This document shows, in pieces, positions 53,673 through 63,913 of a stretch of DNA of 64,000 nt. The DNA is from Acetivibrio mesophilus. GTDB taxonomy: Bacteria > Bacillota > Clostridia > Acetivibrionales > Acetivibrionaceae. Under the pieces are notes generated by a model that saw nothing but the letters and a program-made list of their open reading frames with translations, was not told the origin of the DNA and searched no databases. Location: NCBI RefSeq assembly GCF_004102745.1, contig NZ_RLII01000007.1:62001-126000 (forward strand), written 5' to 3'. Within the stretch, counting starts at the first letter, position 1; the number at the start of each line of letters is the position of its first letter. The position numbers were made by a program, and so were the translations under genes.

Positions 53673-55898
53673 ATGGTAAAAAGTAGAAAAATCTCTATTC
53701 TATTAGCAATTGCAATGCTGGTATCCATAATGATACCTTCAACAGCATTGGCAGGCCCGATAAAGGCACCTACACCGGGTGGAACATCTTATGAGGATCT
53801 TTTCCTCGAATTCTATGACATGATTAAAGATCCTAGAAACGGATACTTTAGCTCAGATGAGGGAATACCTTATCACTCAATTGAAACACTGATTGTTGAA
53901 GCACCGGACTACGGTCACGTTACAACCAGTGAAGCTTTCAGCTACTATATCTGGCTTGAAGCAATGTATGGACAATTCACAGGCGACTGGTCTGGAGTTA
54001 AAGAGTCATGGCAAGTTATGGAGGATTGGATAATTCCTGACAGCACAGAACAGCCGGGTATGGCAATGTATTCACCAAACAGCCCTGCTACATATGCTGC
54101 TGAACACGATGATCCTAAATACTATCCTTCAGAATTGATGTTTGATAGTGTAAGAGTAGGAACTGACCCAATACACAACGACCTCACATCTGCATATGGT
54201 CCTGACATGTACCTGATGCACTGGTTGATGGACGTTGATAACTGGTATGGTTTCGGTACAGGAACCAGAGCAACATTTATAAACACCTTCCAAAGAGGTG
54301 AACAGGAATCAGCATGGGAAACTATTCCTCATCCGTCAATAGAAGAGTTCAAGTATGGCGGACCTAATGGATTCCTTGATTTGTTTACAAAGGACAAATC
54401 ATATTCCAAACAGTGGCGTTATACAAATGCTCCTGACGCAGAAGCCCGTGCTATACAGGCTGCTTACTGGGCAAACAAATGGGCAAAGGAACAGGGAAAA
54501 GCATCTACTCTTTCTTCTGTTGTAACAAAAGCTACTAAAATGGGTGATTTCTTAAGAAATGATATGTTCGATAAGTACTTCATGAAGATCGGTGCACAGG
54601 ATAAGACTCCTGGTACTGGCTATGATAGTGCTCACTACCTCATGGCTTGGTATACTTCATGGGGTGGCGGAATCGGTTCACAATGGGCATGGAAGATAGG
54701 TGCCAGCCATATCCACTTCGGATATCAGAACCCATTCCAAGCATGGATAAATGCAACACAGTCCGAATTTGCTCCTAAGTCATCCAACGGTAAGAAAGAC
54801 TGGACAACAAGCTTAGACAGACAGATCGAATTCTATCAGTGGTTGCAGTCAGCTGAAGGTGCTATAGCTGGTGGTGCTACTAACTCATGGAAAGGTAGAT
54901 ATGAAAAATATCCTGCAGGCAAATCAACATTCTATGGTATGGCATACGTTCCACATCCTGTATACGCTGACCCAGGAAGTAATGAATGGTTTGGTATGCA
55001 GTGTTGGTCAATGCAGCGTATGATGGACCTCTATCTTGAATCTGGAGATTCAAGAATTGAGCCACTGGTTAGAAAATGGGCTGAGTGGGCAATGAGCGAA
55101 GTTAAGCTGTATGAAGATGGAACATTTGCAATTCCTAGCAACCTTGGTTGGTCAGGAGAACCGGATACATGGACCGGAAAATACACTGGCAACCCGAATT
55201 TGCACGTGACAGTAAATACTTATGGCACTGACCTTGGTGTTGCTGGTTCATTGGCAAATGCTCTCGCAACTTATGCTGCAGCTACAAGGAAATGGGGAAC
55301 ACTTGACACAAGAGCAAGAGATATGGCTGCTGAATTGGTTAACCGTGCATGGTATAACTACTACTGCGAAGAAGGAAAAGGTGTTGTTACTGAAGAAGCT
55401 CGTGGCGACTACAAACGCTTCTTCTCACAGGAAGTATTTGTTCCAGCTGGCTGGAGCGGAACTATGCCAAATGGTGACAAGATTCAGCCTGGTGTGAAAT
55501 TTATAGACATCCGTTCAAAATACAAACAGGATCCTGACTACAATAAGGTATATCAAGCATATCAAAGAGGAGAAGATCCTGTATTGAACTACCACCGTTT
55601 CTGGCACGAAGTTGACCTTGCAGTTGGTATGGGTGTATTGGCTACATACTTCCCAGAGTTGACATATCAAATACCTGGTGAGGGTGGTCCTGGCAACGAT
55701 CCAACATACGGTGACTGTAATGAAGACGGTAAAGTTACTTCAACTGACCTTACAATATTGAAGAGATATCTTCTGAAAATGGATGTAAAGATAAATCTTG
55801 AAAATGCTGATGTAAATAGAGATGGTAAAGTTACATCAACAGATGCAACAATATTAAAGAGATTCCTTACTAAGATTATAAAAGAGTTACCATTATAA
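53673..55898 (+). CDS. celS: Cellulosomal GH48 exoglucanase, CelS-like
   Basis: 741-aa processive cellobiohydrolase acting from reducing ends, the major cellulosome exoglucanase. Signal peptide about 1-27; GH48 (alpha/alpha)6 domain (about 30-670) with the acid Glu76 in [19 protein letters not shown] and the signature [24 protein letters not shown]; Gly/Pro linker; type I dockerin (about 680-741) with two Ca loops ([22 protein letters not shown] and [21 protein letters not shown]). Same length as A. thermocellus CelS and very similar along the GH48 domain, but the dockerin differs more. AAGGGGAAG precedes the ATG. Monocistronic, between its leader and a strong terminator. Confidence 0.97.
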   Translation: MVKSRKISILLAIAMLVSIMIPSTALAGPIKAPTPGGTSYEDLFLEFYDMIKDPRNGYFSSDEGIPYHSIETLIVEAPDYGHVTTSEAFSYYIWLEAMYGQFTGDWSGVKESWQVMEDWIIPDSTEQPGMAMYSPNSPATYAAEHDDPKYYPSELMFDSVRVGTDPIHNDLTSAYGPDMYLMHWLMDVDNWYGFGTGTRATFINTFQRGEQESAWETIPHPSIEEFKYGGPNGFLDLFTKDKSYSKQWRYTNAPDAEARAIQAAYWANKWAKEQGKASTLSSVVTKATKMGDFLRNDMFDKYFMKIGAQDKTPGTGYDSAHYLMAWYTSWGGGIGSQWAWKIGASHIHFGYQNPFQAWINATQSEFAPKSSNGKKDWTTSLDRQIEFYQWLQSAEGAIAGGATNSWKGRYEKYPAGKSTFYGMAYVPHPVYADPGSNEWFGMQCWSMQRMMDLYLESGDSRIEPLVRKWAEWAMSEVKLYEDGTFAIPSNLGWSGEPDTWTGKYTGNPNLHVTVNTYGTDLGVAGSLANALATYAAATRKWGTLDTRARDMAAELVNRAWYNYYCEEGKGVVTEEARGDYKRFFSQEVFVPAGWSGTMPNGDKIQPGVKFIDIRSKYKQDPDYNKVYQAYQRGEDPVLNYHRFWHEVDLAVGMGVLATYFPELTYQIPGEGGPGNDPTYGDCNEDGKVTSTDLTILKRYLLKMDVKINLENADVNRDGKVTSTDATILKRFLTKIIKELPL

Positions 55899-55920
55899 TA
55901 AATAATTTCAGATGAATTTC

Positions 55921-55948
55921 AAAGGGCCGGCTTTTGCCGGTCCTTTTT
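55921..55948 (+). terminator. Intrinsic terminator after celS
   Basis: AAAGGGCCGGC / GCCGGTCCTTT 11-bp stem with TTTT loop and trailing T run. Confidence 0.92.
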
Positions 55949-56121
55949 ATAATGTCACTTCCTGGGGAAATTATACATGCCATAATGTTCCCGCAGAATT
56001 CTTAATATATTCGCTAAAAACCAATGATTTTTGTGCCGAAATATTGTATAATATATAATAATGTGTCCTTTTTTGATGAGATGAGTTGCAGGAGTTTGTA
56101 ATGTGCAAAGGAGCTGATGGT

Positions 56122-56532
56122 ATGGCGGAGAAAAATAAGGTGGAAGTCAGAATAGCAGGTAAGGATTACACACTGGTTGGTATTGAGTCCCAGGAGTATA
56201 TACAGAAGGTAGCGCTATATATAGACAGAAAGATGAATGAAATCATGAGGATAAACAGCAAACTCAGTACTTCAATGGCATCGGTGCTTACTGCTATTAA
56301 TGTTGCTGACGATTACTTCAAGGCACATGAAAATGTTATCAGCTTAAGTAAGGAACTAAAAAGCGCAAATGAAGAGATTGAAAGGTTAAGAGAGGAAAAT
56401 CGAAGGCTTACCAACGAAAATGCCGTAATCAGCAATAAAAACACCAATTATCAACTGGAATTGGCAAAAAGAGAAGCAGAATTAAATGAGGTGCGAAACA
56501 CCCTTGAGAAGTCGACTAGGGCCAGAATTTAG
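56122..56532 (+). CDS. zapA: Cell division protein ZapA
   Basis: 136-aa FtsZ-ring stabiliser. N-terminal ZapA fold (VEVRIAGKDYTLVGIESQEYIQKVALYIDRKMNEI) and a long coiled coil (SKELKSANEEIERLREENRRLTNENAVI). ATG 56122 follows AAAGGAG by 10 nt; ATG 56101 is an alternative. Confidence 0.9.
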   Translation: MAEKNKVEVRIAGKDYTLVGIESQEYIQKVALYIDRKMNEIMRINSKLSTSMASVLTAINVADDYFKAHENVISLSKELKSANEEIERLREENRRLTNENAVISNKNTNYQLELAKREAELNEVRNTLEKSTRARI

Positions 56533-56559
56533 TATATAGGGGTCGCCGATAATAGCAGG

Positions 56560-56584
56560 GAAGCGTAAACAGCGCTTCTTTTTA
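56560..56584 (+). terminator. Hairpin after zapA
   Basis: GAAGCG / CGCTTC (56560-56565, 56573-56578) with trailing TTTTTT. Confidence 0.65.
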
Positions 56585-56631
56585 CTTAGCCTCTTGGAAT
56601 CTTTTTATTTTTTTACAGGGGGTGTCTAACC

Positions 56632-57516
56632 ATGAAAATGATATTCATCTTTATAGACGGTTTTGGTATTGGAAAGGCTGATGCATCGGTTAATCCTCTG
56701 GCTAATCCCGAACTCGTAAACCTAAACTATATACTTCATGAGGCAGGGGCAATTCCTACGGATGCGTGTCTTGATGTACCCGGATTGCCTCAGAGCGCTA
56801 CGGGACAAACAACCATATTTACCGGCCAAAATGCTCCAAAGGTGCTGTCGAGACATTTGCATGGGCAGCCTACAGTTACACTGAAGAAGATGATATTTGC
56901 CAACAATCTCTTTAAAGAACTCCTGAAAAGAGGGTATTCTGTGACTAATTCAAATGTTTACAGAACAGCCTATATCAGCAAAATCAAAGATCCTAAGGAG
57001 AGAAAGTATCGTCCTTCGGTCACGACCGTAATGACCCTTTCTAGCGGATTAAATCTTAGAACTGTGGAAGAATATATAGCTGGAGAGGGCGTGTATCATG
57101 ACGTCACCGGGACGATTTTGAGAAATGAAGGTTATGTAAAGGACCTCATTACCCCTCAAGAAGCGGCGCAAAGGCTTTACAATGTTAGCCGGAAATATGA
57201 TTTTACGCTTTTTGAATATTTTGAGACAGACATAATAGGACACAAGATGGAAATGGAGACGGCGATAGAAAAGTTAAAGACTCTTGATGCCTTTATTGGT
57301 GAGCTTTTGAGGCTTTACGACGAGAAAGAAGATATTATATTTATTACAAGTGACCATGGCAATGTTGAAGACATAACGATAAAAACTCATACATTTAATA
57401 AGGTACCTACAGTTATTCTAGGGAAAGTACCTAAGAATGTGGAGATAAAAATAAATTCGTTGACAGATATCATGCCGACAGTATTAGATATTTTTGATTC
57501 AAAGGGAGAACTATGA
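56632..57516 (+). CDS. Alkaline-phosphatase/phosphoglycerate-mutase superfamily metalloenzyme
   Basis: 294-aa enzyme of the alkaline phosphatase superfamily. Metal ligands FIDGFG (Asp9), nucleophile region QSATGQTT, DIIGHK, TSDHGNVED and a late His in KTHTFNKVP. The order matches iPGM-like metalloenzymes but the protein is shorter than real cofactor-independent phosphoglycerate mutases (about 510 aa) and lacks their inserted domain, so the substrate is unknown. Its stop overlaps the U32 peptidase ATG by 4 nt. Confidence 0.82.
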   Translation: MKMIFIFIDGFGIGKADASVNPLANPELVNLNYILHEAGAIPTDACLDVPGLPQSATGQTTIFTGQNAPKVLSRHLHGQPTVTLKKMIFANNLFKELLKRGYSVTNSNVYRTAYISKIKDPKERKYRPSVTTVMTLSSGLNLRTVEEYIAGEGVYHDVTGTILRNEGYVKDLITPQEAAQRLYNVSRKYDFTLFEYFETDIIGHKMEMETAIEKLKTLDAFIGELLRLYDEKEDIIFITSDHGNVEDITIKTHTFNKVPTVILGKVPKNVEIKINSLTDIMPTVLDIFDSKGEL

Positions 57517-60026
57517 TAGGAGATTTTAAACCGGAACTGCTGGCACCTTGTGGAGACTGGGAGGCTTTTATGGCGGCTGTCGAAAACGGTGCCGACGCAG
57601 TATATATGGGTGGAAGGCTGTTTAATGCAAGGCAATTTGCATCTAACTTTGATGAAGGCAAATTTAAAGAGGCAATACATTATGCCCATGCAAGGGATGT
57701 AAGTGTATATCAGACCATGAATACCCTGATAAACGACAATGAGATGAAGGAAGCATTAAGGGCATTGGAGCAGTCCTATCTTGCAGGGATTGATGGGGTA
57801 ATAGTCCAGGATATTGGGCTGGCAAATTTGATTAGAAAGCTATACCCAGACCTTCCGCTTCATGCCAGTACTCAGATGACAATATACAACTTAGAAGGCG
57901 TAAGGCTAATGGAGGAACTGGGATTTAAAAGGGCTGTACTTGCAAGGGAGTTATCGTTGGAAGAAATAGAAAATATTTCAAAAAACACCCCTTTGGAAAT
58001 AGAAGTGTTTATTCATGGGGCACTATGTGTCTGCTATTCGGGACAGTGCCTTATGAGCAGCATTATTGGAGGAAGAAGCGGCAATCGTGGCAAGTGTGCC
58101 CAGCCGTGTAGGCTGCCATATCAACTTTTGGGCTCCGGTGAAGAAAGCGATCCTTCCGAGAGGAAGTCGGACAGAGGATATTTCTTGAGCCCTAAAGACC
58201 TCTGTTCTGTTGAGGTTTTGGATAAGCTTATAAATGCCGGGGTAAAATCCCTCAAAATTGAAGGCAGAATGAAAAGTGCGGAATATGTAGCTACCGTTGT
58301 AAGGGTATACAGAAAATATCTTGACAGACTGCTCAAAGAACCGGATGACTATGGTGCAAGTATCGAAGATAGCGATATAAGGGACCTTACCCAGATATTT
58401 AACCGGGGAGGACTCTCCAAAGGATACCTGGAAGGAAAAGCAGGAAGAGATATGATGAGCTTTGAGAAGCCGAAGAACTGGGGAATATACTTGGGAAGAG
58501 TAATATCCTATGATAAGGTTTCGGAGACTGCTAAAATAAAGCTTGAAGAGTCCCTAAGCCTCGGAGACGGAATTGAGGTATGGAACAACGAGGATGAAAG
58601 CCCGGGAACAATTGTAACGGCAATTCGGGTAAACGGCAAGGCAGTGACAGAAGCAAAGGTGCATCAGGTGGCCGAAGTAAGAAGCATTAAGGGCAGAATA
58701 AGCAAAGGAAATAAAGTCTATAGGACATCGGAGAAAAAACTGAATACTTTTGCTAGAGAATCTTTCACAGGAAAGTCGATAAGGAAGATTCCGATTGAAG
58801 GAAGGCTAAGCGTAATAAGCGGCAAACCTGTATCCATTACCGTAAAGGATTATGCGGGAAATGTGGTTGAGATCGAATCGGAATATATCCCTGAGCAAGC
58901 ATTGACAAGTCCCCTTACCGAAGAAAGGGCTATTAAGCAGGCCGCAAAAACCGGGCAGACTCCTTTCGAATTTAGCAAATTATCTGCCGATGTAGATAAG
59001 GATCTGTCTGTGCCCGTAAGTGAAATCAATACCCTTCGGCGTCGTGCTTTAGAGCAGTTGGAAATCAAAAGGTCGGACAGATATTCCCACAGAAAGCGCT
59101 CTAATTTGCAAGAAAAATCGGAAGATATGCTGCATTTCCCGGGAAATAGTCGAAATAGGGAAAAGGATTTAAAAATTTCCGCATGTTTTTACAAGGATAT
59201 AGATGGGGTGGAATATGGTAGCCTTGGGGCAGACAGGCTCTACCTTCCTTTTAGCATGCTCATGAAGGAAAAGGAGGAAGGAATTTTACGCCTTAAGGGA
59301 AATGGGGAGCTATTTGTATTTATTCCCCCAATAACCAGAGGAAATTATGACGAACTGATAAAGTCCAGGCTCGATAGCATTGTGAAGATGGGAGTCGACG
59401 GAATTCTTCTGGGGAATCCCGGATCAGTAGAATATGCGAGAGCTTTCCCGGACATTCGTGTTATGGGGGATTATTCATTAAACATATTCAACAGCATTTC
59501 AATAAAGGCTCTTAGGGATATGGGATTTGATGGGGCCTCTTTATCTCCTGAGCTTAATCTGAATCAGATAAAGGATCTGGAGAAATTTCCCGAATTTACA
59601 GAGGAAGTACTGGTATACGGAAGAATACCCCTTATGACCAGTGAGTATTGTCCTGTTGGGAGCATAAAGGGCAATTTCGGGAGAAATTCGAGATGCAATT
59701 TGGCATGCAAGGATAAGAACTTCCACCTGGTGGATAGACTGAACATGAAGTTTCCTGTACTGTGTGACAGGATTGACTGCAGAAGTATGATTTTTAATGC
59801 AAAAGTATTGCTGCTTTCAGATAGTATTGATAGAATTAGGGCATCGGGTGTTGACATGATAAGGCTCAATTTTACGGACGAGAGCCCGGATGAGATTAAA
59901 GATATAGTACAGATGCACCGCAAACTTGTGAATGGTGGTCAGAAGACTTTAGATTCCTATAAGCAATTGATTGGTAAAATAAAAGACAGAGGTTTTACAA
60001 AGGGACACTTCACAAGGGGTGTCTAG
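57513..60026 (+). CDS. U32 family peptidase / tRNA- or rRNA-hydroxylation-like protein
   Basis: 837-aa protein of the long U32 class. The N-terminal U32 domain (ELLAPCGDWEAFMAAVENGADAVYMGG) includes the signature EVFIHGALCVCYSGQCLMSS...GNRGKCAQPCR with cysteines thought to hold an Fe-S centre; a DUF3656-like middle region and a further U32-like domain (ADRLYLPFSMLM, YGRIPLMTSEYCPVGS) follow. Relatives RlhA and TrhP are prephenate-dependent RNA hydroxylases, so RNA modification may be its role rather than proteolysis. Coupled to the upstream phosphatase-like gene. Confidence 0.88.
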   Translation: MIGDFKPELLAPCGDWEAFMAAVENGADAVYMGGRLFNARQFASNFDEGKFKEAIHYAHARDVSVYQTMNTLINDNEMKEALRALEQSYLAGIDGVIVQDIGLANLIRKLYPDLPLHASTQMTIYNLEGVRLMEELGFKRAVLARELSLEEIENISKNTPLEIEVFIHGALCVCYSGQCLMSSIIGGRSGNRGKCAQPCRLPYQLLGSGEESDPSERKSDRGYFLSPKDLCSVEVLDKLINAGVKSLKIEGRMKSAEYVATVVRVYRKYLDRLLKEPDDYGASIEDSDIRDLTQIFNRGGLSKGYLEGKAGRDMMSFEKPKNWGIYLGRVISYDKVSETAKIKLEESLSLGDGIEVWNNEDESPGTIVTAIRVNGKAVTEAKVHQVAEVRSIKGRISKGNKVYRTSEKKLNTFARESFTGKSIRKIPIEGRLSVISGKPVSITVKDYAGNVVEIESEYIPEQALTSPLTEERAIKQAAKTGQTPFEFSKLSADVDKDLSVPVSEINTLRRRALEQLEIKRSDRYSHRKRSNLQEKSEDMLHFPGNSRNREKDLKISACFYKDIDGVEYGSLGADRLYLPFSMLMKEKEEGILRLKGNGELFVFIPPITRGNYDELIKSRLDSIVKMGVDGILLGNPGSVEYARAFPDIRVMGDYSLNIFNSISIKALRDMGFDGASLSPELNLNQIKDLEKFPEFTEEVLVYGRIPLMTSEYCPVGSIKGNFGRNSRCNLACKDKNFHLVDRLNMKFPVLCDRIDCRSMIFNAKVLLLSDSIDRIRASGVDMIRLNFTDESPDEIKDIVQMHRKLVNGGQKTLDSYKQLIGKIKDRGFTKGHFTRGV

Positions 60027-60059
60027 TGCAATGAAAAGGCTTTATGTGGAGGTAATTGA

Positions 60060-60578
60060 ATGTCAAATAATGTTGAGGTGTTTTTGGAAATATGCAGAGA
60101 AGGAGCAGTAATACCGAAGTATGCAAAACAATGGGATGCGGGCATGGATATATGCGCGGCCGAAGATGTAATTATAAGCCCCGGGGAAACGGTAATAATT
60201 CCAACAGGGCTTAAGGTGGCCATTCCTGAGGGCTATGAAATACAGGTTCGACCCAGAAGCGGCATATCATTAAAAACGCCGCTACGAATCTCAAATTCGC
60301 CGGGTACTATTGACAGCGGCTATCGGGATGAGATAGGGATAATCGTTACAAATACATCGGCGGTATCTTGCAATGAAGATACTTCTTCCGACCTAGAGGA
60401 GCTTACTATTGACAGTAAGGGGAATAAACAGGGTGTATATAGGATTTGTAAGGGGGACAGAATTGCACAAATTGTGCTGCAGTATGTTCCGCGGATTCAG
60501 TTCAAAGTAGTGGATTCGGTAAAGGAAATAGGTAGCGACCGCGGAGGCGGGTTCGGGTCTACCGGAGTACGGGAATAA
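60060..60578 (+). CDS. dut: dUTPase
   Basis: 172-aa trimeric dUTP diphosphatase. Motifs: DAGMDICAAED (with the conserved Asp), RPRSGISLK, TIDSGYRDEIGI, GDRIAQIVL and the C-terminal RGGGFGSTG. It is longer than usual (about 150 aa) because of an insertion of about 25 residues between motifs 3 and 4 (SCNEDTSSDLEELTIDSKGNKQG). It makes dUMP for dTTP synthesis and keeps uracil out of DNA. Confidence 0.94.
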   Translation: MSNNVEVFLEICREGAVIPKYAKQWDAGMDICAAEDVIISPGETVIIPTGLKVAIPEGYEIQVRPRSGISLKTPLRISNSPGTIDSGYRDEIGIIVTNTSAVSCNEDTSSDLEELTIDSKGNKQGVYRICKGDRIAQIVLQYVPRIQFKVVDSVKEIGSDRGGGFGSTGVRE

Positions 60579-60618
60579 TAATAACTTTTTTACACTATTA
60601 TATTTCATTTAAAGAGGT

Positions 60619-60665
60619 TTGCAAAAAGCTCAAAGGATCAGGGGTGACCTTTGAGCTTTTTGCAA
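60619..60665. terminator. Bidirectional terminator between dut and the CuAO-domain gene
   Basis: Perfect 18-bp stem (arms 60619-60636 and 60648-60665) with A/T runs on both sides; ends both convergent genes. Confidence 0.93.
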
Positions 60666-60745
60666 TATATAAGTTTTAATTCTGCCAAAGGCGCATAAAA
60701 AGGTTGGATTTGTATGCTCTCCGGCAGTTGTGGGACTTGCTTGTA

Positions 60746-62041
60746 TCAATCATTGTCGACATCTTCAATTATAATTGCACCGGTTTCCTCGTCCCATTCA
60801 ATATCTTTGTTCAGTATTGTAGAGATGAACCTTAGTGGGACCATAGTCCTGTTATCTACCAATTGAGCAGGAACATCTATCTCAACCATTTTACCGTTTA
60901 CAACAACGATATTGCTGTCAAGGGTAATTTCTATCGAAGTTGTCGTTGTTTTGCCATATACCGATTCGGAAACGGTTTTCTTAATATTAACAGTCTTCGT
61001 CTCGGAATACCATTCAACTGTCGCTCCAAGGGCATTGGTGACAGCTCTGACCGGTATAAGAGTCCTTCCGTCTTTGATTACAGGAGGAACGTCAAATTCT
61101 ATATCCTCGCCATTCACAAATACGGGTATCAATTTATCATTATTTTTCTTTTTCAATTTGCTTAGCTCTTTTATAAGTGCCTTTCTTGCATGCTTATTAT
61201 TATGTTTGGCTTTGAGCTCCTTGCGGAAAGCCTTGATTAGCTCATCGACGTCAATATCATCTTCGTCATCATCGTCAATTATAACGGCGCTTAGCTCTTC
61301 ATCCCATTCCACAGATTGTTTTAAGACCTGTGCAATAAATCTCAATGGAACCATGGTTCTGTTGTTTACCAACTGTGCAGGAACATCAATTTTTACCTTT
61401 TCGCCGTTAACGATAACTATATCGCTATCGAGATTAATTTCAATAACAGTTGTTGAAGCTCCGTATACCGAGCTATACACAGCCTTTGAGACAGTAATGG
61501 TCTTTGATTTTTCGTCCCATTCAACTGTAGCTCCAAGGGCATTGGTGACTGCTCTAACCGGTATAAGAGTTCTTCCGTCTTTGATTACAGGAGGAACGTC
61601 AAACTTTACATCTTTACCTTTAACAAAGAGAGGGATAGAATTATCATTTTTGCTTCTTTTCTCATTAACAGCTTTTTTAATTTCTTCTCTTTTCTGTTCT
61701 TTGGTTTTATGTACTTTTTTATCGGCCTTTTCTTTTCCTTTTTCATCCTTTTGTTTATCAGTTTTTACCTCATCGGTCTTTTTGTCATCAGACTTTTTGT
61801 CATGAGGTTTTTTCTCCTCAATGCTTTCCTTTTCAGTCTTTTCCTGCTTTTCTTTTTCCTTTTCGTTTTTATCTTTTTCAGCTTTCTTATCGGAGAAATT
61901 ATCCTTTTTGGACTCATCCCGCACTTCTATTTGGGCATTCTCCTTTTTTGTCACATTTTCATCTTTTTTTGCAAGAGCGACAAAGCTACTTGAAGTCAAT
62001 ACCAGGAGAGCTGAGATAACTACGCATAAAAACTTTTTCAT
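60746..62041 (-). CDS. Secreted protein with two copper-amine-oxidase N-like domains
   Basis: 431-aa exported protein. Signal peptide about 1-24, a long Lys/Glu/Asp-rich region (about 25-135), then two homologous copper-amine-oxidase-N domains (about 137-255 and 305-430), each with VPPVIKDGRTLIPVRAVTNALGATVEW and RTMVPLRFI. The two halves are so alike that a recent internal duplication is likely. Cell-wall association through the basic region is plausible. Function unknown. Confidence 0.85.
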   Translation of the reverse strand: MKKFLCVVISALLVLTSSSFVALAKKDENVTKKENAQIEVRDESKKDNFSDKKAEKDKNEKEKEKQEKTEKESIEEKKPHDKKSDDKKTDEVKTDKQKDEKGKEKADKKVHKTKEQKREEIKKAVNEKRSKNDNSIPLFVKGKDVKFDVPPVIKDGRTLIPVRAVTNALGATVEWDEKSKTITVSKAVYSSVYGASTTVIEINLDSDIVIVNGEKVKIDVPAQLVNNRTMVPLRFIAQVLKQSVEWDEELSAVIIDDDDEDDIDVDELIKAFRKELKAKHNNKHARKALIKELSKLKKKNNDKLIPVFVNGEDIEFDVPPVIKDGRTLIPVRAVTNALGATVEWYSETKTVNIKKTVSESVYGKTTTTSIEITLDSNIVVVNGKMVEIDVPAQLVDNRTMVPLRFISTILNKDIEWDEETGAIIIEDVDND

Positions 62042-62256
62042 TTAAAGGCCTCCTTGAATTTTGTATTTTCGGAATTTCATTCAACCGTTTGAAAAGGTTG
62101 GGTGCCGCATGTATGGCATAGGTTGGCGTACATGCAATTTTGTCTGATATAATAATTTTCGAATAAAATTAAAAGAATTTTGAGGTATTTTTTAAATTAT
62201 TTTGCCGTAAAGTTTTACTATATATTTTGCAATAGACCTTTTGGATTAAAACGGGC

Positions 62257-62285
62257 TTTACAATTGTAAAGGATTGCATTATAAT
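62257..62285 (+). promoter_or_regulatory. dinB promoter
   Basis: TTTACA (62257-62262), 17-nt spacer, TATAAT (62280-62285). Confidence 0.8.
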
Positions 62286-62292
62286 ATAACTA

Positions 62293-62306
62293 CGAACAAA
62301 TGTTCG
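62293..62306 (+). promoter_or_regulatory. LexA (SOS) box of dinB
   Basis: CGAACAAATGTTCG fits the Gram-positive LexA/DinR consensus CGAACRNRYGTTCG, and it lies just past the -10 where it would block transcription. Confidence 0.88.
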
Positions 62307-62326
62307 ATGTAAGAAGGTGGAATTAA

Positions 62327-63514
62327 ATGAAGAGGGTAATTCTGCATTGTGACCTTAATAATTTTTATGCCAGTGTGGAATGCTTATATAATCCTGAGCT
62401 TCGCGACAGGCCCGTTGCAGTATGCGGATCGGTAGAGGATAGGCATGGAATAGTGCTTGCCAAAAACTACGAGGCAAAGAAGTATAAGGTAATGACGGGA
62501 GAGACCGTATGGGAGGCAAAAAGCAAGTGCCCCGGGCTGGTTACGGTAAGAGCCAATCATTCCTTGTATCTTAAATTCTCAAGATATGCCCGCCAAATTT
62601 ACGAGTATTATACCGACCAAATAGAATCCTTTGGGTTAGATGAGTGCTGGATGGATGTCAGTGAAAGTTCGTTACTTTTTGGAGACGGACCTAAGATAGC
62701 CAATGAGATAAGGAAGAAAATAAAAAGAGAGTTGGGAGTGACGGTTTCCATCGGGGTAAGCTATAATAAAATATTTGCAAAGCTTGGGTCTGACATGAAA
62801 AAACCTGATGCAGTTACGGTTATTACAGAGGATAATTTTAAAGAGAAAATATGGGGGCTTCCGGTGGAAGATCTCCTTTATGTGGGGCGCTCAACAAGAA
62901 GGAAACTCAATAATCTGGCTATTTTTACTATCGGAGATTTGGCAAATTGCCATTTGGAATTTCTTATAAAGCAGTTGGGGAAATGGGGATATACCCTATG
63001 GAACTTTGCAAACGGCTATGACACCAGTCCTGTCGCCAGAAATGATTGTGAAATAGCGATAAAGAGTATAGGCAATTCCCTTACCACTCCGAGGGATCTC
63101 ACCAATAATGAAGATGTCCGGATTTTGATATATACGCTTTCCGAAAGCGTGGGAGAAAGGCTTAGAAGTCACAATCTTAAGGGCAGGACCGTCCAGATAA
63201 GCCTAAAGGATCCGGGGCTTCAAAGCTTAGAGCGGCAGGGGCAGCTTGACTTACATACATATATTACATCTGAAATTGCAGCAAAGGCGTATGAAATATT
63301 TTTGAAATCCTGGGATTGGTCAAAGAATATAAGGGCTCTGGGAGTCAGAGTGACGGATCTCGTTGAAGCAGATACCTGCACGCAGATATCTCTGTTTTTA
63401 GATGACGCAAAAAGGCAAAAGCTTGAGATGATTGATGAATGTGTGGATAGAGTTCGGGAGAGATTCGGACATTATTCGGTGCAGAGGGGAATTTTGCTTC
63501 AATACAGGGATTAA
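62327..63514 (+). CDS. dinB: DNA polymerase IV, Y-family
   Basis: 395-aa translesion polymerase. CDLNNFYASVE (metal Asp and steric-gate region), SFGLDECWMDVS (second catalytic Asp-Glu), VSIGVSYNKIFAKLGSDMKKPDA and a C-terminal little-finger domain. An SOS box precedes it, so it should be DNA-damage inducible. AAGGTGG lies before the ATG. Length is a bit longer than E. coli DinB and closer to the clostridial DinB/UvrX type. Confidence 0.93.
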   Translation: MKRVILHCDLNNFYASVECLYNPELRDRPVAVCGSVEDRHGIVLAKNYEAKKYKVMTGETVWEAKSKCPGLVTVRANHSLYLKFSRYARQIYEYYTDQIESFGLDECWMDVSESSLLFGDGPKIANEIRKKIKRELGVTVSIGVSYNKIFAKLGSDMKKPDAVTVITEDNFKEKIWGLPVEDLLYVGRSTRRKLNNLAIFTIGDLANCHLEFLIKQLGKWGYTLWNFANGYDTSPVARNDCEIAIKSIGNSLTTPRDLTNNEDVRILIYTLSESVGERLRSHNLKGRTVQISLKDPGLQSLERQGQLDLHTYITSEIAAKAYEIFLKSWDWSKNIRALGVRVTDLVEADTCTQISLFLDDAKRQKLEMIDECVDRVRERFGHYSVQRGILLQYRD

Positions 63515-63553
63515 ACAGGTTTTAAAAGTAATCTGTTAAGGAAGTGGTATCTT

Positions 63554-63793
63554 GTGGGAAAGGTGTTTGTAGATACTATTGTAAAGTTTACAAGGGAAGG
63601 AGATAAAATTCCTCTGGAGATAGTATGGGACGATGGACGAAAGTTTCAGGTAGACAGGGTTCTTGATATAACAAGGGCGGCATCCCTAAAAGCAGGGGGG
63701 AGAGGAATAAGATACAAATGCAGAGTGAAGGGAAAGGAAATATACTTGTTTTTTGATGATGATAAATGGTTTGTAGAAACCGAGAATAGATGA
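63554..63793 (+). CDS. Small protein downstream of dinB (DUF6504-like)
   Basis: 79-aa protein (VKFTREGDKIPLEIVWDDGRKFQVDRVLDITRAASLKAGGRGIRYKCRVKGKEIYLFFDDDKWFV). Such small beta-rich proteins often follow Y-family polymerase genes in Firmicutes, and I match it tentatively to DUF6504. It starts 40 nt after dinB, so is probably SOS co-regulated. Function unknown. Confidence 0.78.
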   Translation: MGKVFVDTIVKFTREGDKIPLEIVWDDGRKFQVDRVLDITRAASLKAGGRGIRYKCRVKGKEIYLFFDDDKWFVETENR

Positions 63794-63837
63794 ATTATTG
63801 CCGGATAAAATAAAATAATATTCTATTTGGAGGAGAA

Positions 63838-63894
63838 ATGAAGACAAGAGAGAATATAAAAACAAGGTTCGGAAGATATATTCAGCAAACATAA
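63838..63894 (+). CDS. Possible 18-aa peptide before hflX
   Basis: ATG frame (MKTRENIKTRFGRYIQQT) with a strong GGAGGAGA site 4-5 nt upstream. It could be a leader peptide or a chance frame between the dinB operon and hflX. Confidence 0.3.
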   Translation: MKTRENIKTRFGRYIQQT

Positions 63895-63913
63895 AGAATT
63901 GAGGTGAGCATTT

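Noticed and set aside
60912-61805. 297-codon plus-strand frame inside the CuAO-domain gene
   Set aside because: Antisense shadow of the real minus-strand gene with signal peptide and conserved domains.
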